This document shows positions 44,305-54,871 of a DNA stretch of 64,000 bases, piece after piece. Location of the stretch: contig JADIYP010000007.1 of NCBI GenBank assembly GCA_016705235.1, positions 465,937-529,936 on the forward strand, read 5' to 3'. Positions within the stretch are counted from its first letter, which is position 1. Each line of letters starts with the position of its first letter. Source of the DNA: Candidatus Leptovillus affinis (GTDB lineage Bacteria; Chloroflexota; Anaerolineae; Promineifilales; Promineifilaceae). Made by a program: the position numbers and the translations under genes. The notes under the pieces were generated by a model. The model searched no databases. It saw nothing but the letters and a program-made list of their open reading frames with translations, and was not told the origin of the DNA.

Positions 44305-44706
44305 TGCGCTTGTAAGAAATGGGGCGCAGATTTTCAGGGATGGGGCGGGTAAACGCTGGTGTAGATGGTTTTTAGCGGGGCAAATTGCGTAATCCGGGTG
44401 ATGCCGATCACCCATTCCGGCGGCCGAGCAACATGAATGGAACCCGAAGACACTGGATAATCATAAACAATTAGGGGCCTTGGGGACTTTATGGGGTTTG
44501 GTCTGATACGTGATGCGTGAAACCTCCCTGGTCACGCATCGCGTATCACGCAACAGGGGCTGTCAACCCCCTGAGTTCCTGAAGAACCACAATTAGTTTG
44601 TAGCCGCGGCATAAAATTCAAAAACCTTGCCCTACAAAGCACTGCGGTTCGTTCAAAAATAAGTTTGGACTTTGGGAGACTGGAGAAGTTAATCTTGCAC
44701 GAACGC
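44305..44706. other. Gene-free region with hairpin and repeat debris
   Basis: About 400 bp with no credible gene. It holds a 17-bp stem with one mismatch (44504-44520 with 44532-44548, TGATGCGTGA/TCACGCATC core), a fragment TAGTTTGTAGCCGCGG of family B near 44595 and the TTCGTTCAAAAATAAGTTTG segment (44648) also found at 19808. Confidence 0.6.
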
Positions 44707-46080
44707 TTAGTGGGAGCGCCAGTGCCGGTAAGGATCCCAGCTCATCTGGCCCGTTTTTTCGTCAATGTCTGGATATTGCGGCGGCGGCGACCCCTGGTAG
44801 GTGATGATGCGCGGATAGTCTGCTTTGGGAGCCAGGGGGTTGATGGTTAGAACTGTCACATCAAATTCATGGCTGTCGCCATAGTCGAACAGGTAGAGAA
44901 AGATTTGACCCTCTTGCAAGTTCAGATGCGCCATCTCAATCTGGTGGGTGTGGACGGCCGTATCAGACCAGGGACTGCCGATTTCGCTCTGTCTGTCTCG
45001 CTGATCGCCGCTTAAATGAAAAGAGTAGAGATGGTCATCCATCCAATGAAAGGTAGATTGAATCGTCAGGTGCAGGTCTTCAAGGGTGTTGTCTTCCGCC
45101 AGCTCGATGTCGCGCCAGACTTCGGGCATGGCGCGATGGTTGACACGCAGCAGATAGCTGGTAACGCTGCCGGTACGGGCTTTGCGTGATTGGCGGGCAT
45201 GGCGACGGCCGTAGTCGGGGTCATATTCGCGAGGTAGATGCGGGTTCTCGAAGTTGTAAGACTGCACCGGCTGGCCGAAAAAGGCGCTGCCCAGCAGGTC
45301 TAGTTTCAGTTGAGGTGCGGGCGGTTCTTCGCCATAGAGCATAGAAGCGATGATGCCATCATGCCACAGTTCGTTAAACGGATCAGGTGGGATGGGGTGA
45401 TGGTAGAAGCCGGTTGCCAGCAAATAGGTAGTGAAATCCCACTCGGCCAGGCCATACGGCCGTTGCTGCATCAATTTCTGACCAATCGCCACCAATTCCT
45501 GGTTGCGCGCGGCGATGACGGCTTCATCCCGGTCGGCGCGAGGTTGGAAGATGACCTGGTATCGTTTGGCTTCGCCATCCACCACGTCAAAGAGCAGATG
45601 GTCGCCCGGAGCGGCATCGAGGCTGTGAAACCAGCCCCAAAATGTGGCGTCGGCCGGCGTACCCCAAATGCTAGGCGAGAACATGATGAGGGAGAAGACG
45701 GCCGTTTCCCCATTGGGCAGCGCAACCTGAACCGGGCTGCGGTCATTGTGTTTCTGAATGGCAAAGAAGGTTGGGCAAAAGGCATCGCGCAGGTCGTCGT
45801 CGTAGTACAACTGATTTTGGGCCAGTTCGGCGGCCTGGATGGTGTGGCGGATGCGGGCGTTGTTGATCAGGCGGGGTTTCCATCCGAAACGGCCGTCGCC
45901 GGTAGACACGAGCAATTGGCTCTGGCTGATGGCGTTGCGGATGGTGTTTTTGGGGTTTTTGGTGGTAATGGGCGCGATGTGGTTGACTCTGGCCAAGATT
46001 TCGGCGAATGGTAGGGGTTCCGGGGAAGATTGAACCACTTCATGGGTTAATTGGGTAAAGCTAACTTTTGGAGTCGTCAT
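44707..46080 (-). CDS. Protein with plasmid pRiA4b ORF-3-like domain
   Basis: 457 residues. The C-terminal 190 residues (TSYLLRVNHRAMPEVWRDIE; LEDLHLTIQSTFHWMDDHLY; IFLYLFDYGDSHEFDVTV) form the pRiA4b ORF-3-like domain (PF07929 type), common on plasmids and mobile DNA, function unknown. The N-terminal 80 residues (THEVVQSSPEPLPFAEILAR) look like a winged-helix HARE-type module. The middle part is unrecognised. The minus-strand start at 46080 is preceded by AAAGGAGATG at good spacing. Stands alone between repeat-rich gaps. Confidence 0.8.
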   Translation of the reverse strand: MTTPKVSFTQLTHEVVQSSPEPLPFAEILARVNHIAPITTKNPKNTIRNAISQSQLLVSTGDGRFGWKPRLINNARIRHTIQAAELAQNQLYYDDDLRDAFCPTFFAIQKHNDRSPVQVALPNGETAVFSLIMFSPSIWGTPADATFWGWFHSLDAAPGDHLLFDVVDGEAKRYQVIFQPRADRDEAVIAARNQELVAIGQKLMQQRPYGLAEWDFTTYLLATGFYHHPIPPDPFNELWHDGIIASMLYGEEPPAPQLKLDLLGSAFFGQPVQSYNFENPHLPREYDPDYGRRHARQSRKARTGSVTSYLLRVNHRAMPEVWRDIELAEDNTLEDLHLTIQSTFHWMDDHLYSFHLSGDQRDRQSEIGSPWSDTAVHTHQIEMAHLNLQEGQIFLYLFDYGDSHEFDVTVLTINPLAPKADYPRIITYQGSPPPQYPDIDEKTGQMSWDPYRHWRSH

Positions 46081-46291
46081 GGCAAAACATCTCCTTTGTT
46101 TATTACAGAACTAAGGTAACTACTTACCACGGGGATACGGAGGACACAGAGATTATAACCTGTAAAACCTCGTGTTTTCCATGTCTCCGTGGCGAAATCC
46201 CAGATAGGCCTGGTAGTTACGAACTAGGATTGTTCAATCTGTGTTCTTAAATATGGGTGCGTAAGGTAGAGGTGTTACGGCCGTTGCCAGG

Positions 46292-48112
46292 TTACTTCCA
46301 ATAGAGTCGGGCAAACGTGTTGCGGGCTTCGGTCAGCGCCTCATCGTTTTTCCAAAGGCCAAACAACTCGTATTCCGGCACGCGGTACGGCTCTCTGGTT
46401 AACGATGACAGCCGATTGTAGGTGATTTTCTGCGGCGGCAGGTGGTACTCTTCGGCAAAGGCCAGGAGTTCATCATGGATTTGTTTTTCGATGCTTTGGT
46501 AGACGGACGGCCGCAGCACCATGCCATTGGCTGCGCACTGCTCCCCCTTTTCACACTCGCAATGCCGCAAAATGCCCCCTTCATCAGGCGACAATTCCCA
46601 GGTTCGGATGGCGATTTCTCGTTCTCGTTTGCTTAACATAAAAGCCGTGACTGTGTTGTGGTGCAGCACCACTTCCATATTTATTGGTTTTGGCCCGCTG
46701 CTGATTGTCCGGGCCGGTTTGGGCGCAGGTTTGGCAGCGGGTTTGGGCTTGGTGGGCGGCGTTTTGGCGCGGCCGGGAGCGGGCGGCGGTGGGGTTTGCC
46801 TGACGGGTGGCGGCGGCGGTTCCACCGGCGCGGTGGGGATAGATGGGTTCCGGGGACGGCCGTTATCGGCATGGCACAATCCACGATGGGCCTGGCAGGT
46901 GTAACGGCCGCACTCCGGGCAGGCCACTCGGCTGTGGCGGCACAATGGCTGCTGACACACGTCACACACGCCCACTTCGTTGGCGCACTCCCGGCAAAAG
47001 ACGCGCTTGCAATCTATGCAAGCCGGGGCCAGGCAGCTCTCGTGGGCCAGGTGGCCGTTGTGGCAGAGGAACATGCGCTGGCCGAGCTGCCCGCAGACAT
47101 GGCAGGCCAGTGGTTCCAACTGGCGCAGCAGAGGGTCCCATATGGCATAGGCGCTTATTTGCGTGGCGCGGTTGGCGATTTGCGTCGGCTGGCTGAGTTT
47201 GGCTTGCTGAATGACGAGCAGGTTGAGCAAGGTCAGATTAATGCGGACCTGGTAGCGTTCGTCGAGATCGGCCAGTTTGTGGGCGCGTTCGGTTTGCACG
47301 GCCGTTAATTTGTCTTGCAGGCCGGGTTGGCGGTCGGCGGAGGCGCTTTTCAGGCGGTTTTGCAAGTCTTTTTCCAGGTTGCCGTAATAGTCGGTGAGAC
47401 GGGCTTCGTCGAGTTGGCGGAAGCGGGCGACGCGCTTTTTCAGGGCGTCGAGGTCGGTTTGCATTTCTTGCAGAACGGCCGTTTGCGCGCGTTTCAGCAG
47501 GGCGTCCAGGGCATGTTGGTCGAGTGGGTTTTTAAGGGGCTGGCCGTCTTTGGGCTGCCAGCGGATGGCGGCATGGGGCAAGGATTGGAGGACGGCATCG
47601 GGGGTAACGGCCGTTGCCCGGCTTTCGATGGCATTCGCGTCGACCACGCGGCTGCCACTGTGGGCATCCATCAATACCGACACGACGCGCTCTTGTTTGT
47701 CATCGGTCAGAATGGCGGCTTTGAAGTTGAAGCGGATATAGGTGTGGCGAACGCGGGCGACGGTGGAGCGCTTTTGCCGTTCTACCCGCGCATTGGGCAC
47801 AACCCAGGTGGCGGCAGCTACGTCGTCTATGTTGGTTTTTTCCAGGCGCAGGTCGTTGATGTAAAGGGTGGCAGAGGCAGGACGGCCGTTGGCCTCCTGC
47901 ACCATCTGTTCTACCAGGGGGTGGTTGTAGCCTAGCTGGGTCACGCCTGCCCGGTCGGTGTCACTGAAGGCCAGTTGAATATAAGGGTCAACCTGCCAGC
48001 GCTCGGCCACCTTTTCCGGCAGCAGCGCCTCATAGATGCGAAAAGCCGGCGGCTCGATCAAGCTGCCTACTTCTTCTAAATAGCCTAAAACAAAAGTTTC
48101 CAGTTCGCTCAT
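46292..48112 (-). CDS. Coiled-coil and zinc-ribbon/RING-like protein of the SNF2-SWIM module
   Basis: 606 residues from ATG 48112 (an upstream TTG at 48130 lies in a hairpin and is less likely). Not a named family I recognise. N-terminal part with beta-rich segments, a central basic coiled coil (LDALKKRVARFRQLDEARLT), then a dense Cys/His region with at least four paired clusters (CHVCGQLGQRMFLCHNGH, CIDCKRVFCRECANE, CDVCQQPLCRH, CPECGRYTCQAHRGLC), a Pro-rich linker and a C-terminal domain with CECEKGEQC. It probably binds zinc and nucleic acid or protein. Last gene downstream of two SNF2 helicases and a SWIM protein on the same strand, so I infer a shared DNA-processing role. Confidence 0.65.
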   Translation of the reverse strand: MSELETFVLGYLEEVGSLIEPPAFRIYEALLPEKVAERWQVDPYIQLAFSDTDRAGVTQLGYNHPLVEQMVQEANGRPASATLYINDLRLEKTNIDDVAAATWVVPNARVERQKRSTVARVRHTYIRFNFKAAILTDDKQERVVSVLMDAHSGSRVVDANAIESRATAVTPDAVLQSLPHAAIRWQPKDGQPLKNPLDQHALDALLKRAQTAVLQEMQTDLDALKKRVARFRQLDEARLTDYYGNLEKDLQNRLKSASADRQPGLQDKLTAVQTERAHKLADLDERYQVRINLTLLNLLVIQQAKLSQPTQIANRATQISAYAIWDPLLRQLEPLACHVCGQLGQRMFLCHNGHLAHESCLAPACIDCKRVFCRECANEVGVCDVCQQPLCRHSRVACPECGRYTCQAHRGLCHADNGRPRNPSIPTAPVEPPPPPVRQTPPPPAPGRAKTPPTKPKPAAKPAPKPARTISSGPKPINMEVVLHHNTVTAFMLSKREREIAIRTWELSPDEGGILRHCECEKGEQCAANGMVLRPSVYQSIEKQIHDELLAFAEEYHLPPQKITYNRLSSLTREPYRVPEYELFGLWKNDEALTEARNTFARLYWK

Positions 48113-48126
48113 AGGTTGGTTCAGAA

Positions 48127-48171
48127 TCAAAGATTACGCAGATTATAGACAAAAATCTGCGTAATCTTTGA
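48127..48171. repeat. Perfect 18-bp-stem hairpin (AAAGATTACGCAGATT type)
   Basis: TCAAAGATTACGCAGATT (48127-48144) and AATCTGCGTAATCTTTGA (48154-48171) with a 9-nt loop. Ends 3 bp before the GxxExxY stop codon. Half-copies recur at 48744 (ATCTGCGTAATCTTTGG) and around 48604. Possible terminator or REP-like element. Confidence 0.75.
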
Positions 48172-48173
48172 CA

Positions 48174-48572
48174 CTATGTGGATTGGGCGGATTTTTTCCA
48201 CTTGTTGACGAATCGGTCGTATTGTAAGGAGGCGTCGCCAAAATTGAGGAGAAGTCCGCGGTCGAAGTTGGTGGCTTTCAGATAGTTGATCACCTGGGCT
48301 TTTTCTGTGCCGCCAATGGCCGATAGCGCCTTTAGTTCCACCACAATGTCTGTGAAGCAAACGAAGTCTGCCCGGTATATTTTTTGTAACGGCCGTCCCT
48401 TGTAACAAATCGGCAAATCAACCTCATGAATAAAGGGAATCTCGCGTAGTCCAAACTCGATAGCCAGCGCCTCATGATAGACGCCTTCCAGAAAACCAGG
48501 CCCTAATTCCTGATGAACAGCCATCGCCGCGCCGATAATAGCATAGGTTTGCGGATCGTTACGATTGTTCAC
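48174..48572 (-). CDS. GxxExxY-family protein
   Basis: 132 residues, complete. Named for the motif here seen as GPGFLEGVYHEAL (residues about 23-35). The downstream segment YRADFVCFTDIVVELKAL carries a D-(x)n-ExK pattern of PD-(D/E)XK nuclease folds, so it may be a small nuclease, but activity is unproven for the family. GTG start at 48572 with AGGAGGA 8 nt upstream. Lies within the SNF2-SWIM gene series; members are often found near repeats and mobile DNA, as here with a MITE-like element 60 bp upstream. Confidence 0.88.
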   Translation of the reverse strand: MNNRNDPQTYAIIGAAMAVHQELGPGFLEGVYHEALAIEFGLREIPFIHEVDLPICYKGRPLQKIYRADFVCFTDIVVELKALSAIGGTEKAQVINYLKATNFDRGLLLNFGDASLQYDRFVNKWKKSAQST

Positions 48573-48632
48573 AACTTTTCTCCTCCTGGTGTTGTTTTTA
48601 TCATAGATTAGGCAGATTTAAGAGAAAAAATC

Positions 48633-48735
48633 GTATCTTCTCAATATTTCGGGGTGTGGTAGTGCGGAATGCCATTCCGCACTGTGTCGGATTAACAATC
48701 CGACCTACAAGGTCCCCAACTTTTTGAGAAGATAC
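48633..48735. mobile_element. MITE-like element, family C (103 bp), reverse orientation
   Basis: Ends GTATCTTCTCAA and TTGAGAAGATAC; interior hairpins GTGCGGAATGCCATTCCGCAC and GTCGGATTAACAATCCGAC. Flanks AAAAAATC and AAAATATC match at 7 of 8, a decayed target duplication. Reverse copy of 28623-28723. Confidence 0.85.
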
Positions 48736-48761
48736 AAAATATCTGCGTAATCTTTGGCTTC

Positions 48762-50513
48762 TTACGCCGTGAAGTCTTCGCCGAAGAGGGTGTCGTCGAA
48801 GGTTTGCACGCGGCGCATGGTGTCGCGGGCGGCGAGCAGGCGGTCGCCTAGTTCGGTCATGTTCGTTTCCAGCCCGGTTTCGTCGGCGCTGTTGAGCCAT
48901 ACCTCCAGCAGCATCTCCTCAAAATCTTGCTCCTGTGTCAGATAGCCCAAAATCATCTCCATTTCGCCGATGACCAGTTCAAACATATTCAATTTACGGT
49001 CCAGAATGGTGAGCAAATAATCTTCGATGGTGCCCTGAGCGGAGAGGTTGAAGATTTCGACTTGCCGCTTTTGCCCCACGCGGTGAATGCGTCCCACGCG
49101 CTGCTCGATGCGCTGCGGGTTCCAGGGCAGGTCGAAGTTGACCATGATGTGGCAGAATTGCAGATTGCGCCCTTCGCCGGCCGCTTCGGTGGAGAGCAAA
49201 ATGCGCCCTTCCTCTTCAAAACGGCGGATGGCTTCATCTTTTTGGTGGATGGTGAGGCCGCCGTGGTAAGGGATGAAGGGGATGCCCACGGCCGTTAACC
49301 GTTCCGCCAGCGCCTCTAAAGTGGCCTGAAAATGGGTGAACACCAGCACCCGATCCTGCCCGGCGCTGTGCAAAATTTTCAGCAGGGCGTCGGCTTTGGC
49401 CCATTCGGTGATGGCGTCGGCTTCGGCGGCCAGGGCCAGGAGGCGGGTTTTGTGCGCTTTCCAGGCGGGCTGTTCGGCCATTTTGCGCAGGGTGGGGGCA
49501 ACGGCCGTGGCGCTGCTGCCAATCTCCCGCTGCAAAATCCCCAACGTCAGTTTGCGCGTCCCCGTATCCCGCCCCTCCTGCAACGCCTGGCGCACAAACT
49601 GGCTCACGTTCTGGTACAGGTTGTGTTCGGCCGGCGAAAGCGAAAGGCGGACGGTGTGCGCCCGGCGCGGCGGCAGCTTCACATTCACCTGGCCGCGACT
49701 GTGGCGAATCATCACGTCGGCCATCAATTCGCGCAGCAGGCCGCGATTTTTCGGCGAATGGGGGTCGCCTTTCACCACAAATTGGCGGCGGAATTCTTGC
49801 GGCGTGCTGAGTTGGCCTGGTTTCAGGATGGTGATGAGGTTATACAGCTCTTCCAGCCGGTTCTCTACCGGCGTGGCCGTGAGCATGAGGATGAAGCGCT
49901 TTTGCAGGTCGTTGACAAATTTCCAGGTAACGCTGCTGCGGTTTTTCAGGTGGTGGGCTTCGTCCACAATGACCAGATCATAAGTAAGACTGGTGATGAT
50001 GTCGCGGTTGCCGGTATGCCGGGCGGCGGCGATGGAGGCGATGACGCGGGGAACTTCGCCCAGGCATCGTCGCCGGCGGCGCGGAAGGCTTCGTCGGTGT
50101 TGGTGACAAAATCGCGCAGGCCAAATTTTGCGCCAGTTCTTCGCGCCACTGCTGCACCAGGCCGGGCGGCGTCAGGATGAGGATGCGCTCGGCCATCTGG
50201 CGCATAAGGTATTCTTTGATGACCAGTCCAGCTTCGATGGTTTTGCCCAGGCCGACTTCATCGCACAACATGCCGCGCCCGCGAAAGCGGCCGCAGGGCG
50301 GCCTGGGCGGCCTTAATCTGGTAAAGGGAATGGCTCGAATTGCAGGTTGTCCAGGCAGATAAGTTCGTCGAAGCCGCCGATGAGCAGCATGTGGGCGGCG
50401 GCGAGTTGCAGGCGGTAGGCCTGGGGGGTGGCGAATTGGCGGTGGGCAACGGCCGTTAACACCGCTTCGGCGCCTGGTTGCAGGCTGATGCTGGGAGTAG
50501 TGCTAATTGTCAT
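48762..50513 (-). CDS. SNF2-family (RapA-type) helicase, frame-disrupted
   Basis: About 580 residues when frames are joined. Starts at ATG 50513, overlapping the SWIM gene stop by 11 bp. Walker A is DEVGLGKTIEAGLVI, the RapA-like variant; then VDEAHHLKN, LTATPVENR, VLVFTHFQATLEALAERL and motif VI RIEQRVGRIHRVGQKRQ. Expected: ATP-driven translocation on duplex DNA, remodelling protein-DNA complexes. Frame jumps are needed near 50325, 50288, 50125 and 50050, all in the N-terminal third and mostly at short C/G or T runs, so they may be sequence errors. The C-terminal half is one intact frame (48762-49967). Second helicase of the module. Confidence 0.85.
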
Positions 50514-51371
50514 AGGGTTCGTTATTTGATTCGGTCACTTCGTTTTGGTAGGCGATGGCAACGGCCGTTGCCGTCACCGCATCATACCCCTTCCCCAGCC
50601 AGCGCCGCGCGTCGGGCAAAAAGTCTGGCTCGCCCAGCCGTTCTAGCAGCGGGTAGGGCGCTTCTGGCGGGGCGATGCGAACGACAAACTGTTCTAGCTG
50701 CGGGCCAATTTGCCAGAAAGTGTCTAGCGATTGGCCGAGGGGTGGCGCGGGGGTGTATTCGGGGGCAACGGCCGTTTCCCCTTCCGCCGCGCCTGTGCCC
50801 AAAGCGGCCACAATCTCATCCTGCGTTTTGCCGCGCAGCCGGAACAACAAAAAGGGGTCTTCGTCGAATCGCTCGGCCAGAATGTAATGCACTGCCGCCA
50901 GATGTTTGCACACATCGGCCCAATCGGGGCAGTTGCAGGCTTGTTTCAGTTCCCGCTTGCCGGGGAACAGGTCCAGTTTGGCAGCCTGAAACGCTGCCTC
51001 AATTTCCTGCGGCATCTCGCCGGCGAGCAGTTGGGCCACGAAGTACGGCCGTTCCGCCAGCGCCGCCAACACCTTCTCCCAATCCGGCTCCGAAAGCGGC
51101 GTCAGTTCGATGGTAATTTTGTATGGCGTGCGCCGCGACCCCTGCACTTTGGCGCTGATCTTGCCTTTGTTCTCCTCCAGCGACAGCACCTGCCCTTGCG
51201 GGCATAAGCGCGCCCGCGCTGCAAACGGCCCCGGTCCATCACCCGCTCCATCGCCGCAATCCAGCGCGTCGCCCACCAATTCTTCACAAAATCGCCGCGC
51301 TTGCTCTTGGCTTTGATGCCCTCGTCTGTCTCAATCGGTCGGGTTGGTTTGAAGTCGTAGTACCAGCTCAT
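50503..51371 (-). CDS. SWIM zinc-finger protein, frame-disrupted
   Basis: About 289 residues. Begins MSWYYDFKPTRPIETDEGIK at 51371; the frame moves near 51205 (RGRAYARKG joins QVLSLEENKGKISAKVQGSR). SWIM motif ACNCPDWADVCKHLAAVHY (CxCx-n-CxH) lies in the middle, followed by a C-terminal helical part. Such proteins regularly accompany SNF2 helicases and probably target them to DNA. It lies between the two helicase genes and its stop overlaps the start of the second. Confidence 0.85.
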
Positions 51372-51389
51372 AGTTATTTCCTTGAAGAA

Positions 51390-51462
51390 AACGCCGAGGA
51401 ACAGAGGAACAGAGAAGCAGAGGAAAGACGCTTATCTCTCCGCTCCTGCGTTCCTCGGCGTT
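51390..51462. repeat. Inverted repeat AACGCCGAGGAAC / GTTCCTCGGCGTT
   Basis: 13-bp perfect arms (51390-51402, 51450-51462) with purine-rich direct repeats inside (GAGGAACAGAG). Located between the helicase stop and the SWIM start; may influence read-through. Confidence 0.6.
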
Positions 51463-51493
51463 AAAACTAATGATCGTGCCTTTTCCTGCATAT

Positions 51494-54400
51494 CTATTCC
51501 CGCCGCAACTGTACCAAACTGCGCAAATCGGCCGTTGTCATTTCCGTCAGCCAGTTTTCGCCGCTGCCGATGATGCTGTTCGCCAGCGCCTTTTTGTCTT
51601 CTATCATCGCGTCTATGCGCTCTTCCAGCGTGCCCAGGCAGACAAATTTATGCACCAGCACATTTTTTGTCTGGCCGATGCGGAAAGCACGGTCGGTGGC
51701 CTGGTCTTCGACGGCCGGATTCCACCAGCGGTCGAAGTGGAAGACGTGATTGGCGCGGGTCAGGTTCAGCCCCGTGCCGCCGGCTTTGAGCGACAGCAGG
51801 AAAACCGGGGGACCATCTTCGCGCTGGAACTGCTCCACCATGGCGGCTCGCTTTTTGGGTGGCAGGCCGCCGTGCAAATAGAGCGTTGGCGCGCCGAATT
51901 TCTCCTGAATGTACCCCTTCAGCAGCCCGGCCATTTCGGTGAACTGGCTGAAGATGAGCAGCCGGTCGCCTTCGGCCAGAATTTCTTCCAACAAGGCTGT
52001 GAGGCGGTCGAGTTTGCCGGAACGGCCGTTATCCTCGCCCGCCTTATACGTTTCCGTCTGGTGTAAATATTGCGCCGGGTGGTTGCACACCTGCTTGAGC
52101 TGCATCAACATGCTCAACACCAGCCCCTTGCGCGTCATGCCGCCCTCTTCCTGCTCTTCGATGGCCGCCAGCGCATCGCGCACCACGGCTTCGTACAACG
52201 TGGCCTGCTCTTCGCTGAGGTGGCAGTAGACCTTCATCTCCTGCTTGTCGGGCAAATCCTGGATGACGGTGGGGTCGGTTTTGACGCGGCGGAGGAGAAA
52301 CGGCCGTGTCACCTGACGCAATCGCTGCGCCGCCTCCTGGTCGCCATACCGCTCAATCGGCAGCACATACTCCTGGCGAAACTGCTTCTGCCCGCCCAAA
52401 AAGCCGGGGTTGAGAAACTGCATAATAGACCACAACTCCGACAGCCGGTTTTCCACCGGCGTGCCCGTCAGGGCCAGGCGAAAATCGGCCGAGAGTTTGC
52501 GGATGGTTTGGGCCTGCTTGGTGTTGGCGTTTTTGATGTTTTGCGCCTCGTCTAGCACCACGCCAAACCAGTTAATTTGCTTCAGCGTCTCCGCATCGCG
52601 CCGCGCCAGGGCGTAACTGGTCAGCACCATGTCGCTGGCCTGCGCGGCGGCCACAAATTCCGCTTCGCGCAGCCGGTCGCCGCCCTGATGGACCATCGCC
52701 CGCAGGCCGGGGGTGAATTTGCGCTGCTCAATTCCCAGTTGGTGACGACCGAGGTGGGGCAGATGAGCAAAATCGGCGCGGGCAGGCCGCCCATTTCCTC
52801 CTTCAACTGCTGGGCCAGCGTAAGGGTCTGGATGGTTTTCCCAATCCCATGTCGTCGGCCAGGATGACGCCCAGGCCCCAGCGGCGGGCGAAGTGCAGCC
52901 AGGAGTAGCCGTATTGTTGATACGGCCGTAACGTCGCCCGCAATCCTTCCGGCATGGGCAGCATCGCCAGCTTTTCATCCCCCTGTAAGCGATTCAGCCA
53001 GCTTTGCAGCCAGTCATCCAGTTCCACGCCGTCCACCGGCAGGCCATTGCGCTGCTGATCTTCGGCGGTTAAGCCCAGCTTCATCGCCTCCGGCAATGAG
53101 AGCGTGCCTTCCATGCCTTGCTGCTCCCAAAAGCGGATGGCCGCCTCGATTTGCTCCGGGTCTAGCTGCACCCATTGGCCGCGAATCTGCACCAGGGGGA
53201 TTTGAGGGCGACCAGGGCGTCGAACTCCTCGCGGGTCAATTCGGTATCGCCCAGGGAAAGCTGCCAGCGATAGCTGACGAGCTTTTCCAGGTTCATGTGG
53301 CCGGTGGCAACGGCCGTTTGTCCCGTCAACTTCGAGGTGCTGCCCAATTTCAGCCGCACGCCCAATCGCGTGCCCGGTTTGTTCCACCAGGGCGGCACAA
53401 GCAGGCCGAATCCGGCGCGCTGCAACTGCGGCGCGCATTGACGCAAAAGACATAGGCTTCGTCGCCGGTCAGCGTCATTTCGGATGGGTTGCGCTGCTGC
53501 AAACTGTGCTGGATGGGTTTGAAGAAGCGGGCGGCGTAGCCCAGGCCGGTGAGCAAACGCTCCTGCGGCCGGTCGAAGTGGCGATCCAATGCTTGCAGCA
53601 CGCCGCTGCCTTTGGTTTTCCAGACCTCGGCGGCAGGCACCAGCAGGCTGGCGTCGTCGCGGGCTTGCAGCAGGTAATGAAGCTGCCAGGCGTCTTCGCC
53701 TTTCTTGCGGCGCGTGGTTTCTTGCTGGGCGGGCGCTTCCAGGCGCAGGGCGACGCGGTAATGTTTGTCGCCGGCGATGGTGAGGGCGCGTTCCCAGGCG
53801 TGGAAGCTGCTGGCGAAGTGCTGCATCTGCCCGGCGCTGGCCTGGATGGCGGGGTCGACGGCGAAGAGCGCCCGCAGCCAGGCAGCCTCCGGATCGGCGG
53901 CGGTGGGCAGGAAAAGCTCTTGTTTGGTCGCCCAATCGCGCATGGCGGCGTCGGCCAGGTGGTTGAGGAAGCTGTCTAAAATGGCGCGGGGCGGGATGGT
54001 TTCGTTGGGATTGGCGGCCTCGGCGCGGCAGATGGCGGGCATGGCGGCGGCCAGTTGCGCGGCGCGGCGGGCTTCCGTGTCGCCATCGAGCAGGGGCTGC
54101 CAGCGGGCTTCGTAGCGCATGGTTTTCAGGTCGCGTTGGGCTACCAGGGTGGGGCGGATGAGCTGCTGCGCCAGGAGTTCGAGGGTGAAGGTGTAGGCGG
54201 TGTGCCAAAAACGGCCGTCTACCCCAGGCGGTAGGGCGCGGGCAGTGGGTTCTGATGCAGCCAGGTGAGCAGGCGCAGGGTTTGGGCGGCGTTGAGCGCG
54301 CCGCCGATGACTTCCCAGGGCAGCAGGTCGGGCGGGCTGTCGTCACGCTCCCAATCGTGCAGCAGGTCGGGCGAGGGATTGGGCCAAAGCGGTTGGTGGG

Positions 54401-54625
54401 CAGCCAGAGGGTGAGGGGTTTGGACGGGCAGTTTGCCGGGCAGGCGCACGGCCGTTAACAGAGCTTTCAACCCATCTCTATCGGCGGCGAAGGGGTGGGG
54501 TTGGGCTGTCTTTTTGCGCCGGTTACGGGTGGGTTGAGGGCAACGGCCGTTTCTAGCCAGAAGAAGGCATGGCCGTTTTCACCCGGTGGTGGGGGGGTGA
54601 GCCAGTGGAGATGGAGAACTTGCAT
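51494..54625 (-). CDS. SNF2 helicase with N-terminal bacterial SNF2-associated domain, frame-disrupted
   Basis: About 1040 residues when joined, from ATG 54625 (MQVLHLHWLTPPPPGENGHA, the usual start of this family) to 51494. N-terminal 550 residues form the SNF2-associated domain; the helicase core has ILADDMGLGK, VVLDEAQNIKN, LTGTPVENRLSELWS, LLIFSQFTEMAGLL and motif VI DRAFRIGQTKNVLVHK. ATP-dependent DNA translocase. Frame changes are needed near 54515 (an AAAAA run), 54220, 53450, 53200, 52850 and 52740. Six indels in one otherwise conserved gene suggest consensus errors rather than decay. First gene of the module. Confidence 0.85.
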
Positions 54626-54701
54626 ATCTTATTCCAGAATTAAAGCGTTATCTTGCCAGGGTCCAATTATGGGACAAATTGCCACGAATCACAACTGGGT
54701 T

Positions 54702-54871
54702 CAGGAATTCTCAATTTAGATCAGGCATTCGTGCGAACAAGGTAATTTCTTTGCCTTTACGCTCAACTGTCATGCTGAGCGGGTCTTCGAGCGAAGCATC
54801 CCGCTCCACCAGAAGAAGGAGATGCTTCGGAGGACCTCAGCATGACATTTCTGGTTAAATTGAGATTGCTG
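54702..54871. mobile_element. MITE-like element, family A (170 bp), 9-bp target duplication
   Basis: Ends CAGGAATTCTCAATTTA and TAAATTGAGATTGCTG (one base shorter). Flanked by perfect AACTGGGTT repeats (54693-54701, 54872-54880). Reverse orientation relative to 44096-44295. Inserted 77 bp upstream of the first SNF2 helicase start. Confidence 0.92.

Noticed and set aside
50040..54515. Programmed frameshifting in the SNF2 and SWIM genes
   Set aside because: Too many sites, mixed directions, no slippery heptamer with downstream pseudoknot at the places checked; indel errors explain it better.
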